Part shown: positions 24,712 through 33,194 of the stretch, piece after piece | How the letters are laid out: every line of letters begins with the position of its first letter | Numbering within the stretch: the first letter of the stretch is position 1 | NCBI RefSeq assembly: GCF_004117935.1 | Contig: NZ_SDOY01000159.1 | Location: 1-64,000, forward strand | DNA length: 64,000 nucleotides | DNA from: Streptomyces roseicoloratus | GTDB lineage: Bacteria > Actinomycetota > Actinomycetes > Streptomycetales > Streptomycetaceae | Direction: 5' to 3' | Position numbers and translations under genes: made by a program | The notes under the pieces: generated by a model | What the model was told of the DNA's origin: nothing | The model's database searches: none | What the model saw: the letters and a program-made list of their open reading frames with translations, nothing else

Positions 24712-25845
24712 TCACCGCCCCTTCGGCAGGCCGAGGATGCGCTCGGCGACGATGTTCCGCTGGATCTGCGAGGTGCCCGCGGCGATCGTGTACGAGAGGG
24801 AGGAGAGCCGGTCCCGGTTCCACTCGCGTCCGAGGTCGAGCGCGTCCGGCCCGAGGACGGCGGCGGCCGTGTCGTACAGCTCCTGGCGGGCGTGCGAGTA
24901 GCGCAGCTTGAAGACGGAGCCGCCGACGCCCGGGACGCCGCCGGTGGCCTGGGCCTCGCTGACGTTCCACTGGGTGAGCCGCCACAGGGCCTGGAACTCG
25001 GCGCCGAGGCGGCCGAGACGGCGGCGCAGCACGGGATCGTCCCAGCGGCCGTTCTTCCGTGCCGTCCGGGCGAGTTCGCCGAGGAGGCGGCGGCAGGCGA
25101 CGACCTCGCCGACGAAGGCGGTGCCGCGTTCGAAGGAGAGGGTGACCATGGTGACGCGCCAGCCGTCGTTCTCGTCGCCGACCCGGTTGCCGACGGGGAC
25201 GCGCACCTCGTCGAGGAACACCTCGGCGAACTCCGTCGACCCGGCGAGCGTCCGCAGCGGCCGGACGGTGACGCCGGGGCCGGACATGGGCATCGCGAGC
25301 CAGGTGATGCCGCGGTGCTTCGGGGCTCCGGGATCGGTGCGGACGAGGAGTTCGCACCAGTCGGCGACCTCGGCGTGCGAGGTCCAGATCTTCTGGCCGG
25401 TGACGACGTACGCGTCGCCGTCGCGCACGGCCCGGGTCCGCAGCGAGGCCAGGTCGGAGCCGGCGCCGGGTTCGCTGAATCCCTGGCACCAGACCTCGTC
25501 GCCGCGCAGCACGGGCCCCAGCCAGCGCTCGCGCTGCTCGGCCGTGCCCTCGGCGGCGATGGTCGGGCCGGCGTGCAGGAGGCCGACGAAGTTGGCGCCG
25601 ACGTAGGGCGCTCCGGCGCGTTCGGTCTCCTCGAGGAAGATGAGCCGCTGGGTCGGCGAGGCGTCCCAGTGGACGTGCCCGTACCCGGCGTCGTGGAGAC
25701 GTCGCTGCCAGCCGCAGTCGTAGGCGCGCCGGCCCGGCCAGTCGAGCGGGTCGGGCCTGGGCGGCAGGGTGGGCAGCTCGGCGGCGAGCCACGCGCGCAG
25801 CCGGGCTCGGAAGTCCTCCTCTTCCTCCGTGTACGCGAGGTCCAT
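24712..25845 (-). CDS. Acyl-CoA dehydrogenase, first (alpha-like) subunit
   Basis: FAD-dependent acyl-CoA dehydrogenase of 377 aa. Conserved blocks include WCQGFSEPGAGSDLASLRTRA (flavin/substrate contact), VTGQKIWTSHAEVADWCELLVR, and near the C-terminus IAAGTSQIQRNIVAERILGL. The N-terminus MDLAYTEEEEDFRARLRAWL matches the family's helical domain. Its ATG overlaps the TGA of the amidohydrolase (ATGA). It is the middle gene of the amidohydrolase-ACAD-ACAD operon under operator site E and probably the partner of the shorter dehydrogenase downstream. Confidence 0.88.
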   Translation of the reverse strand: MDLAYTEEEEDFRARLRAWLAAELPTLPPRPDPLDWPGRRAYDCGWQRRLHDAGYGHVHWDASPTQRLIFLEETERAGAPYVGANFVGLLHAGPTIAAEGTAEQRERWLGPVLRGDEVWCQGFSEPGAGSDLASLRTRAVRDGDAYVVTGQKIWTSHAEVADWCELLVRTDPGAPKHRGITWLAMPMSGPGVTVRPLRTLAGSTEFAEVFLDEVRVPVGNRVGDENDGWRVTMVTLSFERGTAFVGEVVACRRLLGELARTARKNGRWDDPVLRRRLGRLGAEFQALWRLTQWNVSEAQATGGVPGVGGSVFKLRYSHARQELYDTAAAVLGPDALDLGREWNRDRLSSLSYTIAAGTSQIQRNIVAERILGLPKGR

Positions 25846-27035
25846 CAGACGATTCCGAGGTCGAGCATGCGGATGGCGTTGCCCCGCATCAGCTTGTAGA
25901 CGGTCTCGTCGTCGAGGTCCTTGACGTGGTCGAGGGCGACTTCCCTGGTGTGCGGGAAGGTGGAGTCGACGTGCGGGTAGTCGGTCTCGAAGGTGGCGTT
26001 GTCGCGTCCGACGACGTCGAGCGACGCGATGCCGTGCTTGTCGCGGAAGAAGCAGCAGAAGATCTGCCGGTAGTAGTACGTGGACGGCGGCTCGGGGATC
26101 AGGTCGCGGACGCCGCCCCAGGCGCGGTGCTCCTCCCACACGTCGTCGGCGCGCTCCAGGGCGTACGGGATCCAGCCCATCTGGCCCTCGCTGTAGGCCA
26201 GCTTCAGCCGGGGGAACTTCACGAGCACGCCGCTGAAGAGGAAGTCCATCATCGAGGCCATCGCGTTGTTGAAGCTGAGCGAGGCCTGGACGGCGGGCGG
26301 GGCGTCGGGGGACGCGGCGGGCATCTGGCTGCTGGAGCCGATGTGCATGTTGACGACCGTGCCGGTCTCCTGGCAGACGGCGAAGAAGGGGTCCCAGTAG
26401 CCGGAGTGGATGGACGGCAGGCCGAGGTGGGTGGGGATCTCGGAGAAGGTGACGGCCTTGACGCCGCGGGCGGCGTTGCGCCGGATCTCGGCGACCGCGA
26501 GGTCGATGTCCCAGAGCGGGATGATGCAGAGCGGGATGAGCCGGCCGCCGCTGTCGCCGCACCATTCCTCGACCATCCAGTCGTTGTAGGCGCGGACGCA
26601 GGCGAGGGCGACCTCCTTGTCCTTCGCCTCGGCGAAGGTCTGGCCGCAGAAGCGCGGGAAGGTGGGGAAGCAGAGGGAGGCCTCGACGTGGTTGAGGTCC
26701 ATGTCGGCGAGCCGTGCCACGGGGTCCCAGCAGCCGCGCCGCATCTCCTCGCGGGTGATGCCCTCCAGGGTCATGTCGTCGCGGTCGAAGCCGACGGCGG
26801 CGATGTTCCGCTTGTACGGGAACTTCAGGTCCTCGTAGATCCACCAGTCGGTGGGCGGCCCGTCGGGGTCCATCGTGATCTGGTACCTGCCGCCGACGTA
26901 CGCCAGCTCGCCGATGCCCGCGGTGAGGGGCCGGGGCCCCCGGTCGCGGTACTTGGCCGGCAGCCAGGTCTCGAAGAGGTGCGCGGGCTCGATCACGTGG
27001 TCGTCGACGCTGATGATGCGGGGCAGTTCCGTCAT
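25845..27035 (-). CDS. Amidohydrolase-2 (ACMSD-like) family metal hydrolase
   Basis: TIM-barrel metal hydrolase of 396 aa of the amidohydrolase-2 family, which includes decarboxylases and ring hydrolases. The first metal motif is degenerate (ISVDDHVIEP); later blocks are FPTFPRFCGQTF, MHIGSSSQMP and ETDYPHVDSTFPHTR, where DYPH-S is the usual C-terminal signature. Such proteins recur beside acyl-CoA dehydrogenases in actinobacterial catabolic clusters. The ATG at 27035 follows GGAGGGG. It is the first gene of a three-gene coupled operon, and operator E lies just upstream. Confidence 0.85.
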   Translation of the reverse strand: MTELPRIISVDDHVIEPAHLFETWLPAKYRDRGPRPLTAGIGELAYVGGRYQITMDPDGPPTDWWIYEDLKFPYKRNIAAVGFDRDDMTLEGITREEMRRGCWDPVARLADMDLNHVEASLCFPTFPRFCGQTFAEAKDKEVALACVRAYNDWMVEEWCGDSGGRLIPLCIIPLWDIDLAVAEIRRNAARGVKAVTFSEIPTHLGLPSIHSGYWDPFFAVCQETGTVVNMHIGSSSQMPAASPDAPPAVQASLSFNNAMASMMDFLFSGVLVKFPRLKLAYSEGQMGWIPYALERADDVWEEHRAWGGVRDLIPEPPSTYYYRQIFCCFFRDKHGIASLDVVGRDNATFETDYPHVDSTFPHTREVALDHVKDLDDETVYKLMRGNAIRMLDLGIV

Positions 27036-27062
27036 GACCCCTCCGATTCCTGAAGACCATTT

Positions 27063-27077
27063 CTGATGACCCGTCAG
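27063..27077. promoter_or_regulatory. Shared palindromic operator, site E
   Basis: CTGATGACCCGTCAG: one mismatch to the consensus, 28 bp upstream of the amidohydrolase start on the minus strand, the same geometry as site D1. Confidence 0.6.
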
Positions 27078-27151
27078 ATACAGGCCCGGCATCAGGCTAG
27101 CCGCGCACCCCTGGACCGACAAGGACCGGCCCTCTACGCTCTCCGCACGAA

Positions 27152-27166
27152 CTGACGCATCGTCAG
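27152..27166. promoter_or_regulatory. Shared palindromic operator, site F (perfect)
   Basis: CTGACGCATCGTCAG is a perfect consensus match between a -10-like TACGCT (27135-27140) and the SD of the acyl-CoA synthetase gene, consistent with repression near the transcription start. Confidence 0.65.
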
Positions 27167-27181
27167 GAATGGAGGTTCCCG

Positions 27182-28705
27182 GTGACCGCCATCGAGACCG
27201 CGACGGAGACCGCGCACGACCTGGGCGCGTCCCGCACCCTCTGGGAGCTCGTCGAGCGCCGCGCCGCGCTCACCCCCGACCGGCCCGTCCTGCTCCAGGA
27301 CGACCGGGTCCTCACCTTCGGCGAACTCCGCGACCGGGCCGAACGCTGCGCCGCCGGCCTCCACGGCATGGGCGTGCGCCCCGGCACCGTCGTCGCCTGG
27401 CAGCTGCCCACCCGGATCGAGACCGCGGTGCTGTCCTTCGCGCTCGCCCGCCTCGGCGCCGTACAGTCCCCGGTCATCCCGTTCTACCGGGACAAGGAGG
27501 TCGGCTTCGCGCTGCGCGAGTCCGGCGCCGAGTACTTCGCCGTCCCCGGCGTCTGGCGCGGCTTCGACCACACGGAGATGGCCCGCCGGCTCGGCGCGCG
27601 CGGCGTCTTCGAGGCGTACGACACGGACACCCTGCCCGACGACGACCCCGGCGTCCTGCCCGCGCCGCCCGCCTCGGGCACCGACGTCCGCTGGATCTAC
27701 TGGACCTCGGGCACCACCTCCGACCCCAAGGGCGTGCTGCACACCGACCGCTCGCTCCTCGCGGGCGGCTCCTGCCTCGCCCACGCCCTCCGCCCGAACG
27801 CCGAGGACGTCGGCTCGATGGCCTTCCCGTACGCGCACATCGCCGGGCCCGACTACACGGTGATGCTCCTCCTGTACGGGTTCCCCGCCGTCATGTTCGA
27901 ACATTTCGCGCTGCCGGACGCGCTCGACGAGTACCGCAGGCACGGCGTCACGGTCGCCGGCGGGTCCACCGCCTTCTACTCGATGTTCCTCGCGGAGCAG
28001 CGCAGGCGGCCCGGCGGGCCGATCATCCCGACGCTGCGGCTCCTCGCGGGCGGGGGCGCACCCAAGCCGCCGGAGATCTACCACGCGGTGGTACGGGAGC
28101 TGGGCTGCCAGCTGACGCACGGCTACGGCATGACCGAGGTCCCGATGATCACCATGGGCGATCCCCGCGACACCCCGGAGAACCTGGCCACGACCGAGGG
28201 CCGGCCGCCCGCCGGGATGGAGATACGCATCGCGGAGGGCGGCGAGGTCCGGCTGCGCGGCGAGGCGGTCTGCCGCGGCTACCTCGACCCCGCGCAGACC
28301 GCCGCCGCCTTCGACGAGGAGGGCTTCCTGCGCACCGGCGACCTGGGCCGGCTGACCGCCGACGGCCATCTCGTGCTCACCGGCCGCCTCAAGGACGTCA
28401 TCATCCGCAAGGGCGAGAACGTCTCCGCGAAGGAGATCGAGGACCTCCTCCACCGCCATCCCGGCGTCGCCGACGCGGCGGTCGTCGGCCTCCCGGACGC
28501 CGAACGCGGCGAGCGCGTCTGCGCCGTGGTCGAACAGCCCCCGGGCGCCGAACCGCTCACCCTGGAGACGGTCACCGCCTTCCTGCGCGAGGCCGGACTC
28601 TCGGTCTTCAAACTCCCGGAGCAGCTGGAGCTGGTGGAGTCCCTGCCGAGGAACGAGACGCTGCGGAAGGTGCTGAAGTACAAGCTGCGCGAGTGGTACG
28701 GGTAG
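27182..28705 (+). CDS. AMP-forming acyl-CoA synthetase
   Basis: ANL-superfamily acyl-CoA synthetase of 507 aa. The ATP-binding P loop is YWTSGTTSDPKGVLHTD; the A5 motif is LTHGYGMTEVPM; the hinge region reads DLGRLTADGHLVLTGRLKD; and the catalytic lysine near the C-terminus lies in NETLRKVLKYKL. It activates an unidentified carboxylic acid, presumably feeding the divergent dehydrogenase pair. The GTG at 27182 follows TGGAGG. Its 3' end, including the stop codon region, has been copied as tandem repeats downstream. Confidence 0.88.
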   Translation: MTAIETATETAHDLGASRTLWELVERRAALTPDRPVLLQDDRVLTFGELRDRAERCAAGLHGMGVRPGTVVAWQLPTRIETAVLSFALARLGAVQSPVIPFYRDKEVGFALRESGAEYFAVPGVWRGFDHTEMARRLGARGVFEAYDTDTLPDDDPGVLPAPPASGTDVRWIYWTSGTTSDPKGVLHTDRSLLAGGSCLAHALRPNAEDVGSMAFPYAHIAGPDYTVMLLLYGFPAVMFEHFALPDALDEYRRHGVTVAGGSTAFYSMFLAEQRRRPGGPIIPTLRLLAGGGAPKPPEIYHAVVRELGCQLTHGYGMTEVPMITMGDPRDTPENLATTEGRPPAGMEIRIAEGGEVRLRGEAVCRGYLDPAQTAAAFDEEGFLRTGDLGRLTADGHLVLTGRLKDVIIRKGENVSAKEIEDLLHRHPGVADAAVVGLPDAERGERVCAVVEQPPGAEPLTLETVTAFLREAGLSVFKLPEQLELVESLPRNETLRKVLKYKLREWYG

Positions 28706-28860
28706 GGGCCGGGCCGAGCCGTGTGAGTGGTACGGGTGGGGGCTCGGCCGACGGCTCGGGCCGAGCCGTGCGAGTGGTACGCGTGGGGGCTCGGCCGACG
28801 GCTCAGGCCGAGCCGTGCGAGTGGTACGCGTGGGGGCTCGGCCGACGGCTCAGGCCGACA
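28691..28860. repeat. 47-bp tandem repeats between acyl-CoA synthetase and STAS genes
   Basis: The terminal GAGTGGTACG of the synthetase gene at 28691 recurs at 28725, 28772 and 28819; the last two intervals are exactly 47 bp. The units also carry GGCTCAGGCCGA, the stop region of the convergent STAS gene, so both gene ends are copied. Confidence 0.85.
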
Positions 28861-29224
28861 GGGGGGCCGTCCGCTCGTCGAGGGCGGCCGGGACGTCCTC
28901 GTACACCTCGAAGAGGCGGCGGACGCCGAGCGCGGCGAGGACCCGGTTGACGTGCGCGCCGTCCTCGGCGCCGCGGGCGGGCAGGATCAGCCGGAGCCGG
29001 CCGCCGCACGACCGCATCAGCCGGCGCGCGGCGACGAGCACGCCGACACCGCTGGAGTCGCAGAAGCGGACCGCCGAGAGGTCGAGGACCACGTCGTGAC
29101 GGCCGCCCGCGACGGCCGCGTGGACGCGTCTGCGGATCAGCGGGGAGGTGACCAGGTCCAGCTCTCCGCTGATGCGCAGTACGGTCCACGGTTCCTGCTC
29201 GTTCTCGTCGACCTGGATCGTCAC
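28850..29224 (-). CDS. STAS-domain anti-sigma factor antagonist
   Basis: SpoIIAA/RsbV-type protein of 124 aa that would bind an anti-sigma kinase when dephosphorylated. The core is VLRISGELDLVTSPLI, and the phosphorylatable serine region is VRFCDSSGVGVLVAARR. The GTG at 29224 has AAAGGCG upstream. It is divergent from a sigma factor gene, but that sigma factor has its own zinc-finger anti-sigma, so a direct link between them is uncertain. Confidence 0.85.
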   Translation of the reverse strand: MTIQVDENEQEPWTVLRISGELDLVTSPLIRRRVHAAVAGGRHDVVLDLSAVRFCDSSGVGVLVAARRLMRSCGGRLRLILPARGAEDGAHVNRVLAALGVRRLFEVYEDVPAALDERTAPLSA

Positions 29225-29368
29225 GAGCGGCGCCTTTCAGACATCGGGACACGCGAACGAGCCAAACGGAGCCCGCCCTTCCTGTCACCTCCCGCTGCCC
29301 GTTCGCACCGCTCCGAAACCCCTGGGCGGCGGCTTGGCGCTTTCCTTACCATCCGGCGGACCGTCAAG

Positions 29369-29397
29369 GGCGCACTTGCCGCAAAGAGAAGTGCGCC
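29369..29397. promoter_or_regulatory. Inverted repeat upstream of the sigma factor gene
   Basis: GGCGCACTT (29369-29377) and AAGTGCGCC (29389-29397) form a perfect 9-bp dyad, followed by a -10-like TACTTT at 29412-29417. It could be an operator or leader hairpin in the divergent STAS/sigma control region. Confidence 0.4.
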
Positions 29398-29474
29398 GGG
29401 TGCGGGCACACTACTTTGGGAAGGAAGAACGGATCGGAGAGGTCGGTCGGCAGGTCGTCGGGAGGGTGTCGGAC

Positions 29475-30068
29475 ATGGCGACGAAGGACACACCGCCGCG
29501 CTGGGACCGCAAGATGCAGCAGCGGCTGGCGCGCGGCGAGGCCGCGGCGCTCGGCGAGCTCTACGACAGGTTCGCCTCGCTCGTGCACAGCCTCGCCCAC
29601 CGCGTGCTCGACGACGACGACGCCGCCGACCAGATCACCCGCGAGGTCTTCGGCTACATCTGGGAGAACCCCGACGCCTACGACCCGAAGCAGGGCAACA
29701 TGCGTTCCTGGGTCGCCCGGCTCACCCAGCGGCAGGCCGTGCACCGGCTGCGGCAGGCGGAGGCGCTGGCGTTCGCGGAGCGCGGCGAGGGCACGGCGGA
29801 GGAACTGGAGCAGAAGGTGCGCCGGGCCTCGGTCGCGGCCCGCGCCGACTACATCGTGACGTCCATGCCGACACCGCTGCGGCAGGCCCTGGAGCTGGCC
29901 TACTTCCAGCGCCGGGACTACCGGCAGACGGCCGCGGACCTCGGCGTGACGGAGGACGAGGCGCGGCGCCGGCTGCGGCTCGGGCTCCAGCTGCTGTCGA
30001 CGGCCAACACCCGCCCGCTGGAAGGCTCCTCGCCGCCCGGCGCGGGCGGTTACGGACGGTCGCTGTGA
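29475..30068 (+). CDS. ECF-type RNA polymerase sigma factor
   Basis: Sigma-70 family protein of 197 aa. Region 2 is visible as LGELYDRFASLVHSLAHRVL and ITREVFGYIWENPDAYDP; region 4 as LRQALELAYFQRRDYRQTAADLGVTEDEARRRL in two halves. The ATG at 29475 follows GGAGGGTG. Its stop overlaps the GTG of the next gene (GTGA), coupling it to its probable anti-sigma factor. Target promoters are unknown. Confidence 0.87.
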   Translation: MATKDTPPRWDRKMQQRLARGEAAALGELYDRFASLVHSLAHRVLDDDDAADQITREVFGYIWENPDAYDPKQGNMRSWVARLTQRQAVHRLRQAEALAFAERGEGTAEELEQKVRRASVAARADYIVTSMPTPLRQALELAYFQRRDYRQTAADLGVTEDEARRRLRLGLQLLSTANTRPLEGSSPPGAGGYGRSL

Positions 30069-31447
30069 GCGGGGCGAACGACGATCCCGAGGAGATCGCA
30101 CGCGCCCCGTGGATACCGGGCCCGCGCCGGGCGGCCGACGACCACGCGGACCTGACCTCGCCGCCGCCACCGCCGTCGCCGTCGTCATCGTTCGCGGAGT
30201 CGTCGCCGTTCGACGAGTCGTCGCCGTTCGCGGAGTTCGCGGAGCCCTCGCCGTTCGACGAGTCGTCCGCGACCGGCCTCCCGCCCGCCCGGGACGCCCG
30301 GGAAGTGCCGGAGGTGCCGGAAGTCCCGGCGCTCCCGGAGCTCCTCGACCTGCCCCACCGGACCCTGAAGTCGCTGCTCGGCGCCTGGGCGCTGTCCGCC
30401 TGCTCGCCCGAGGAGACCCGGACCGTCGAGGCCCACCTCACCGAGTGCGCCCCGTGCGCGGACGAGGCGCTGCGGCTGCGCGACGCGGTCGGACTGCTGC
30501 ACGCCGAGCGCGACCTGGACCTGGACCCGCTGCTGCGGTCCCGGGTCCTGGAGAACTGTCTGGGCCGCCGCCCCGCCCGTATCCCCGTGCCCGCCTGGGC
30601 CGCGCCGTACGACGCGGAGACCGCCCGGCTCGACGCGCTGCTGCGCGACATCGGCGAGGCGGAGTGGCACGCGCCGGTGCGGCTGAAGTGGTTCGAGGGC
30701 GAGCGCGCCGTGAACCGGAAGACCACGGTGGCCGGCGTGCTCGGCCATCTGCTGGCCGTGGACGGCCTGGTGGCCGCCTCGCTCGGGCTCGACGACCCGC
30801 TCGGCGCGGGCATCGCGGAGCTGTCGCCGGCCGAGCGGACCGAGGCGTACTGGAAGTCCTCCGCCCGGCCGCCGACCCGGGCGGTCCGCGAGCCGTGGCG
30901 GGACCAGAGCCACACGCTGATCCGCACGGTGTCGTTCGCCGGCCGCGGCGTCGCGGACCTGACCGTCACGTACGGGGACTTCGCGCTGCCGCTGCGGGAC
31001 TCGCTCCTCGAGCGGGCCTTCGAGTGCTGGGTGCACGCGGACGACATCGCGAACGCGGTGGACTACCCGTACGACCCGCCGAGCGGCAGTCATCTGCACG
31101 GCATGATCGACCTGGCCGCCCGCCTCCTCCCGGCGGCCCTCGCCGACCGCCGCCGCCTGGGCCTGGCGGCCCCGGCCCGCGAACTCGTGACGGCCGGCTC
31201 GCCCGGCCGCTCGCTCCACCTGGAGATCGAGGGCGCGGGCGGCGGCCACTGGTACATCGCCCTGGACTCGCCCGCCGCGCTCGGCTCCCCGGACCACGCG
31301 GTGGCCCAGGTCGCGATGGACGGCGCCGAGTTCTGCCAGCTGCTCGCCGGCCACGTACCGCCGCAGGACGCGGCCGCGGGCCAGGACGGCGACCGCGAGG
31401 CCATCCGCGACGTCCTCTTCGCGGCGGCCTCGCTGAGCCGGATGTAG
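30065..31447 (+). CDS. Zinc-finger anti-sigma factor fused to MDMPI (maleylpyruvate isomerase-like) domain
   Basis: Likely cytoplasmic regulator of the coupled sigma factor, 460 aa. After an acidic Pro/Ser/Glu-rich N-terminus with SPFDESSPF-type repeats, an anti-sigma zinc motif appears as HLTECAPCADEA (His-X3-Cys-X2-Cys). The region from about 175 resembles mycothiol-dependent maleylpyruvate isomerase / DinB helical bundles (LLRDIGEAEWHAPVRLKWF, VAGVLGHLLAVDGLVA). Such sigma/anti-sigma pairs may sense thiol state; that is inference. No TM helix is visible. Confidence 0.8.
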   Translation: MSGANDDPEEIARAPWIPGPRRAADDHADLTSPPPPPSPSSSFAESSPFDESSPFAEFAEPSPFDESSATGLPPARDAREVPEVPEVPALPELLDLPHRTLKSLLGAWALSACSPEETRTVEAHLTECAPCADEALRLRDAVGLLHAERDLDLDPLLRSRVLENCLGRRPARIPVPAWAAPYDAETARLDALLRDIGEAEWHAPVRLKWFEGERAVNRKTTVAGVLGHLLAVDGLVAASLGLDDPLGAGIAELSPAERTEAYWKSSARPPTRAVREPWRDQSHTLIRTVSFAGRGVADLTVTYGDFALPLRDSLLERAFECWVHADDIANAVDYPYDPPSGSHLHGMIDLAARLLPAALADRRRLGLAAPARELVTAGSPGRSLHLEIEGAGGGHWYIALDSPAALGSPDHAVAQVAMDGAEFCQLLAGHVPPQDAAAGQDGDREAIRDVLFAAASLSRM

Positions 31448-31539
31448 GGCCGACGGCGGTCGACGGCGCCGGCCTGCGGCCGCGCGCGGTCAGGCGTCAC
31501 GGGACCGGGGAGCCGGGGCCCGCGCGAAGAGGGCGCGGG

Positions 31540-32391
31540 CTACGCGAAGACGACCGTGCGGTGGCCGTTCAGGAGGATGCGGCGTTCCGCGTGCCACTTC
31601 ACGGCGCGCGCCAGGGCCTGGCACTCGACGTCGCGGCCGATCGCGACGAGCTGGTCGGGCGTGACCTCGTGGCCGACGCGCTCGACCTCCTGCTCGATGA
31701 TCGGGCCCTCGTCGAGGTCGGCCGTCACGTAGTGGGCCGTGGCGCCGATCAGCTTCACACCGCGGGCGTGGGCCTGGTGGTAGGGCTTCGCGCCCTTGAA
31801 GCTCGGCAGGAAGGAGTGGTGGATGTTGATGATCCGCCCCGAGAGCTGCTTGCACAGGTCGTCGGAGAGCACCTGCATGTAGCGGGCCAGCACGACCAGT
31901 TCGACGCGCTCTTCCCGGACCAGGTCCAGGAGTTCCGCCTCCGCCTGGGCCTTGTTGTCCCTGGTGACCGGAATGTGCCGGAACGGGATGTCGTACGAGG
32001 CGACGAGCTCGGCGAAGTCGGTGTGGTTGGACACGACCGCGGCGATCTCGACCGGCAGCGCGCCGATCCGCGAGCGGAACAGCAGGTCGTTCAGGCAGTG
32101 GCCGAACTTCGACACCATCAGCACGACGCGCATCCGCTCGTCGGCCCGGTGGATCTGCCAGTCCATCGCGAACGAGTCGCCCACCGCGGCGAAGCTCGCG
32201 CGCAGCTTGTCCACGGTGACGGGGGACTCGGCCGAGAAGTGGACCCGCATGAAGAAGAGACCCGTGTCACGGTCTCCGAACTGCTGACTGTCCTCGATGT
32301 TGCATCCCGTGATGAAGAGGTAGCTCGACACGGCGTGCACGATGCCCTGCTTGTCGGGGCAGGAGAGGGTGAGGACGTACTGGTCGGTCAT
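31540..32391 (-). CDS. purU: Formyltetrahydrofolate deformylase
   Basis: Hydrolyses 10-formyltetrahydrofolate to formate and tetrahydrofolate, balancing one-carbon pools. The 283-aa protein has an N-terminal ACT domain (YVLTLSCPDKQGIVHAVSSY) and a formyltransferase-like catalytic domain with the signature INIHHSFLPSFKGAKPYHQA and the Asp of TADLDEGPIIEQ. Length and motifs match PurU. The ATG at 32391 is chosen because the ACT domain starts there. Confidence 0.94.
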   Translation of the reverse strand: MTDQYVLTLSCPDKQGIVHAVSSYLFITGCNIEDSQQFGDRDTGLFFMRVHFSAESPVTVDKLRASFAAVGDSFAMDWQIHRADERMRVVLMVSKFGHCLNDLLFRSRIGALPVEIAAVVSNHTDFAELVASYDIPFRHIPVTRDNKAQAEAELLDLVREERVELVVLARYMQVLSDDLCKQLSGRIINIHHSFLPSFKGAKPYHQAHARGVKLIGATAHYVTADLDEGPIIEQEVERVGHEVTPDQLVAIGRDVECQALARAVKWHAERRILLNGHRTVVFA

Positions 32392-32486
32392 CCGCCTAGC
32401 CTGCCACACGCGGAGGACGGGAATGCCGCCTCGTCCGTCACGCGGACAGCCGGACGGACGCCGGGCGGATGCGGCGGTGCCGGCCC

Positions 32487-32559
32487 GGACGGACGCCGGG
32501 CGGGCGGGCCGCGGACGCCGGGCGGGCAGGCCGCGGACGCCGGGCGGGCCCGGGCGGGC
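32487..32559. repeat. GC-rich tandem repeats next to the SCO4402-like stop
   Basis: About three copies of a GCCGCGGACGCCGGGCGGGC-like unit lie between about 32490 and 32555, ending beside the stop codon of the minus-strand gene. Confidence 0.7.
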
Positions 32560-33006
32560 TCAGGCCGAGCGGGTCATGATCCGGAGGACGTCCAGCGAGC
32601 GCGGCGGGTCGTCCGGGTCCTCGCCGTCCGCCGTCGCCATGCGCACGTGCGCCTCGCGGGCGGCCCGTACGGCCTCCGGCCAGGCATGGTGCTCCAGGTA
32701 CGCGGAGACCGGGGCGTCCGCGCCGACCTGGTGCATGATGCGCAGCACCCGCAGCACGGCCACGTCGACGAGGGCGGCCTCGCCGGAGTCGCGGAAGATC
32801 GTCCCCACGTACTTCTCGGCGGACCAGCTGTCCAGCCAGGTGTCCTCCACCAGCCGGTAGACGGCGTCGGTGACGTCGCCGAACCCCTCCTGGCCGGCCA
32901 GCCAGGTCGTCTCGTGGAACTCCGGGTCCGAGAGCATGTGCAGCGCGGAGCGCACGTTGGCGCGCCAGCGCCACCACGGCATGTCGTTGAGCGGCATGCC
33001 GCCCAT
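32560..33006 (-). CDS. SCO4402-family conserved protein
   Basis: Conserved Streptomyces protein of about 148 aa, recognised from memory by MGGMPLNDMPWWRWRANVRS and LVEDTWLDSWSAEKYVGTIFR. It appears soluble and helical; function is unknown to me. The ATG at 33006 gives the conserved start; an in-frame ATG at 33042 would add 12 basic residues. Neither has a clear SD. It is divergent from the solute-binding lipoprotein gene. Confidence 0.75.
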   Translation of the reverse strand: MGGMPLNDMPWWRWRANVRSALHMLSDPEFHETTWLAGQEGFGDVTDAVYRLVEDTWLDSWSAEKYVGTIFRDSGEAALVDVAVLRVLRIMHQVGADAPVSAYLEHHAWPEAVRAAREAHVRMATADGEDPDDPPRSLDVLRIMTRSA

Positions 33007-33194
33007 GGTGGAGGAGCGGCGGGCGCGACGGGAAGGGTTCATCGAAGGGGAGGTACCAGCGGACACCGTCCGATCGTACGGTCCCCCACCGACAGCCCCG
33101 GTTCCGCCCCCACCCCCGCAATTCACCGTGCCGTCACCCCGTGTCGACCCGTTCTCACCACAGGGTTACCCCCGGGGCGGAAGTCTGCGTGCTC

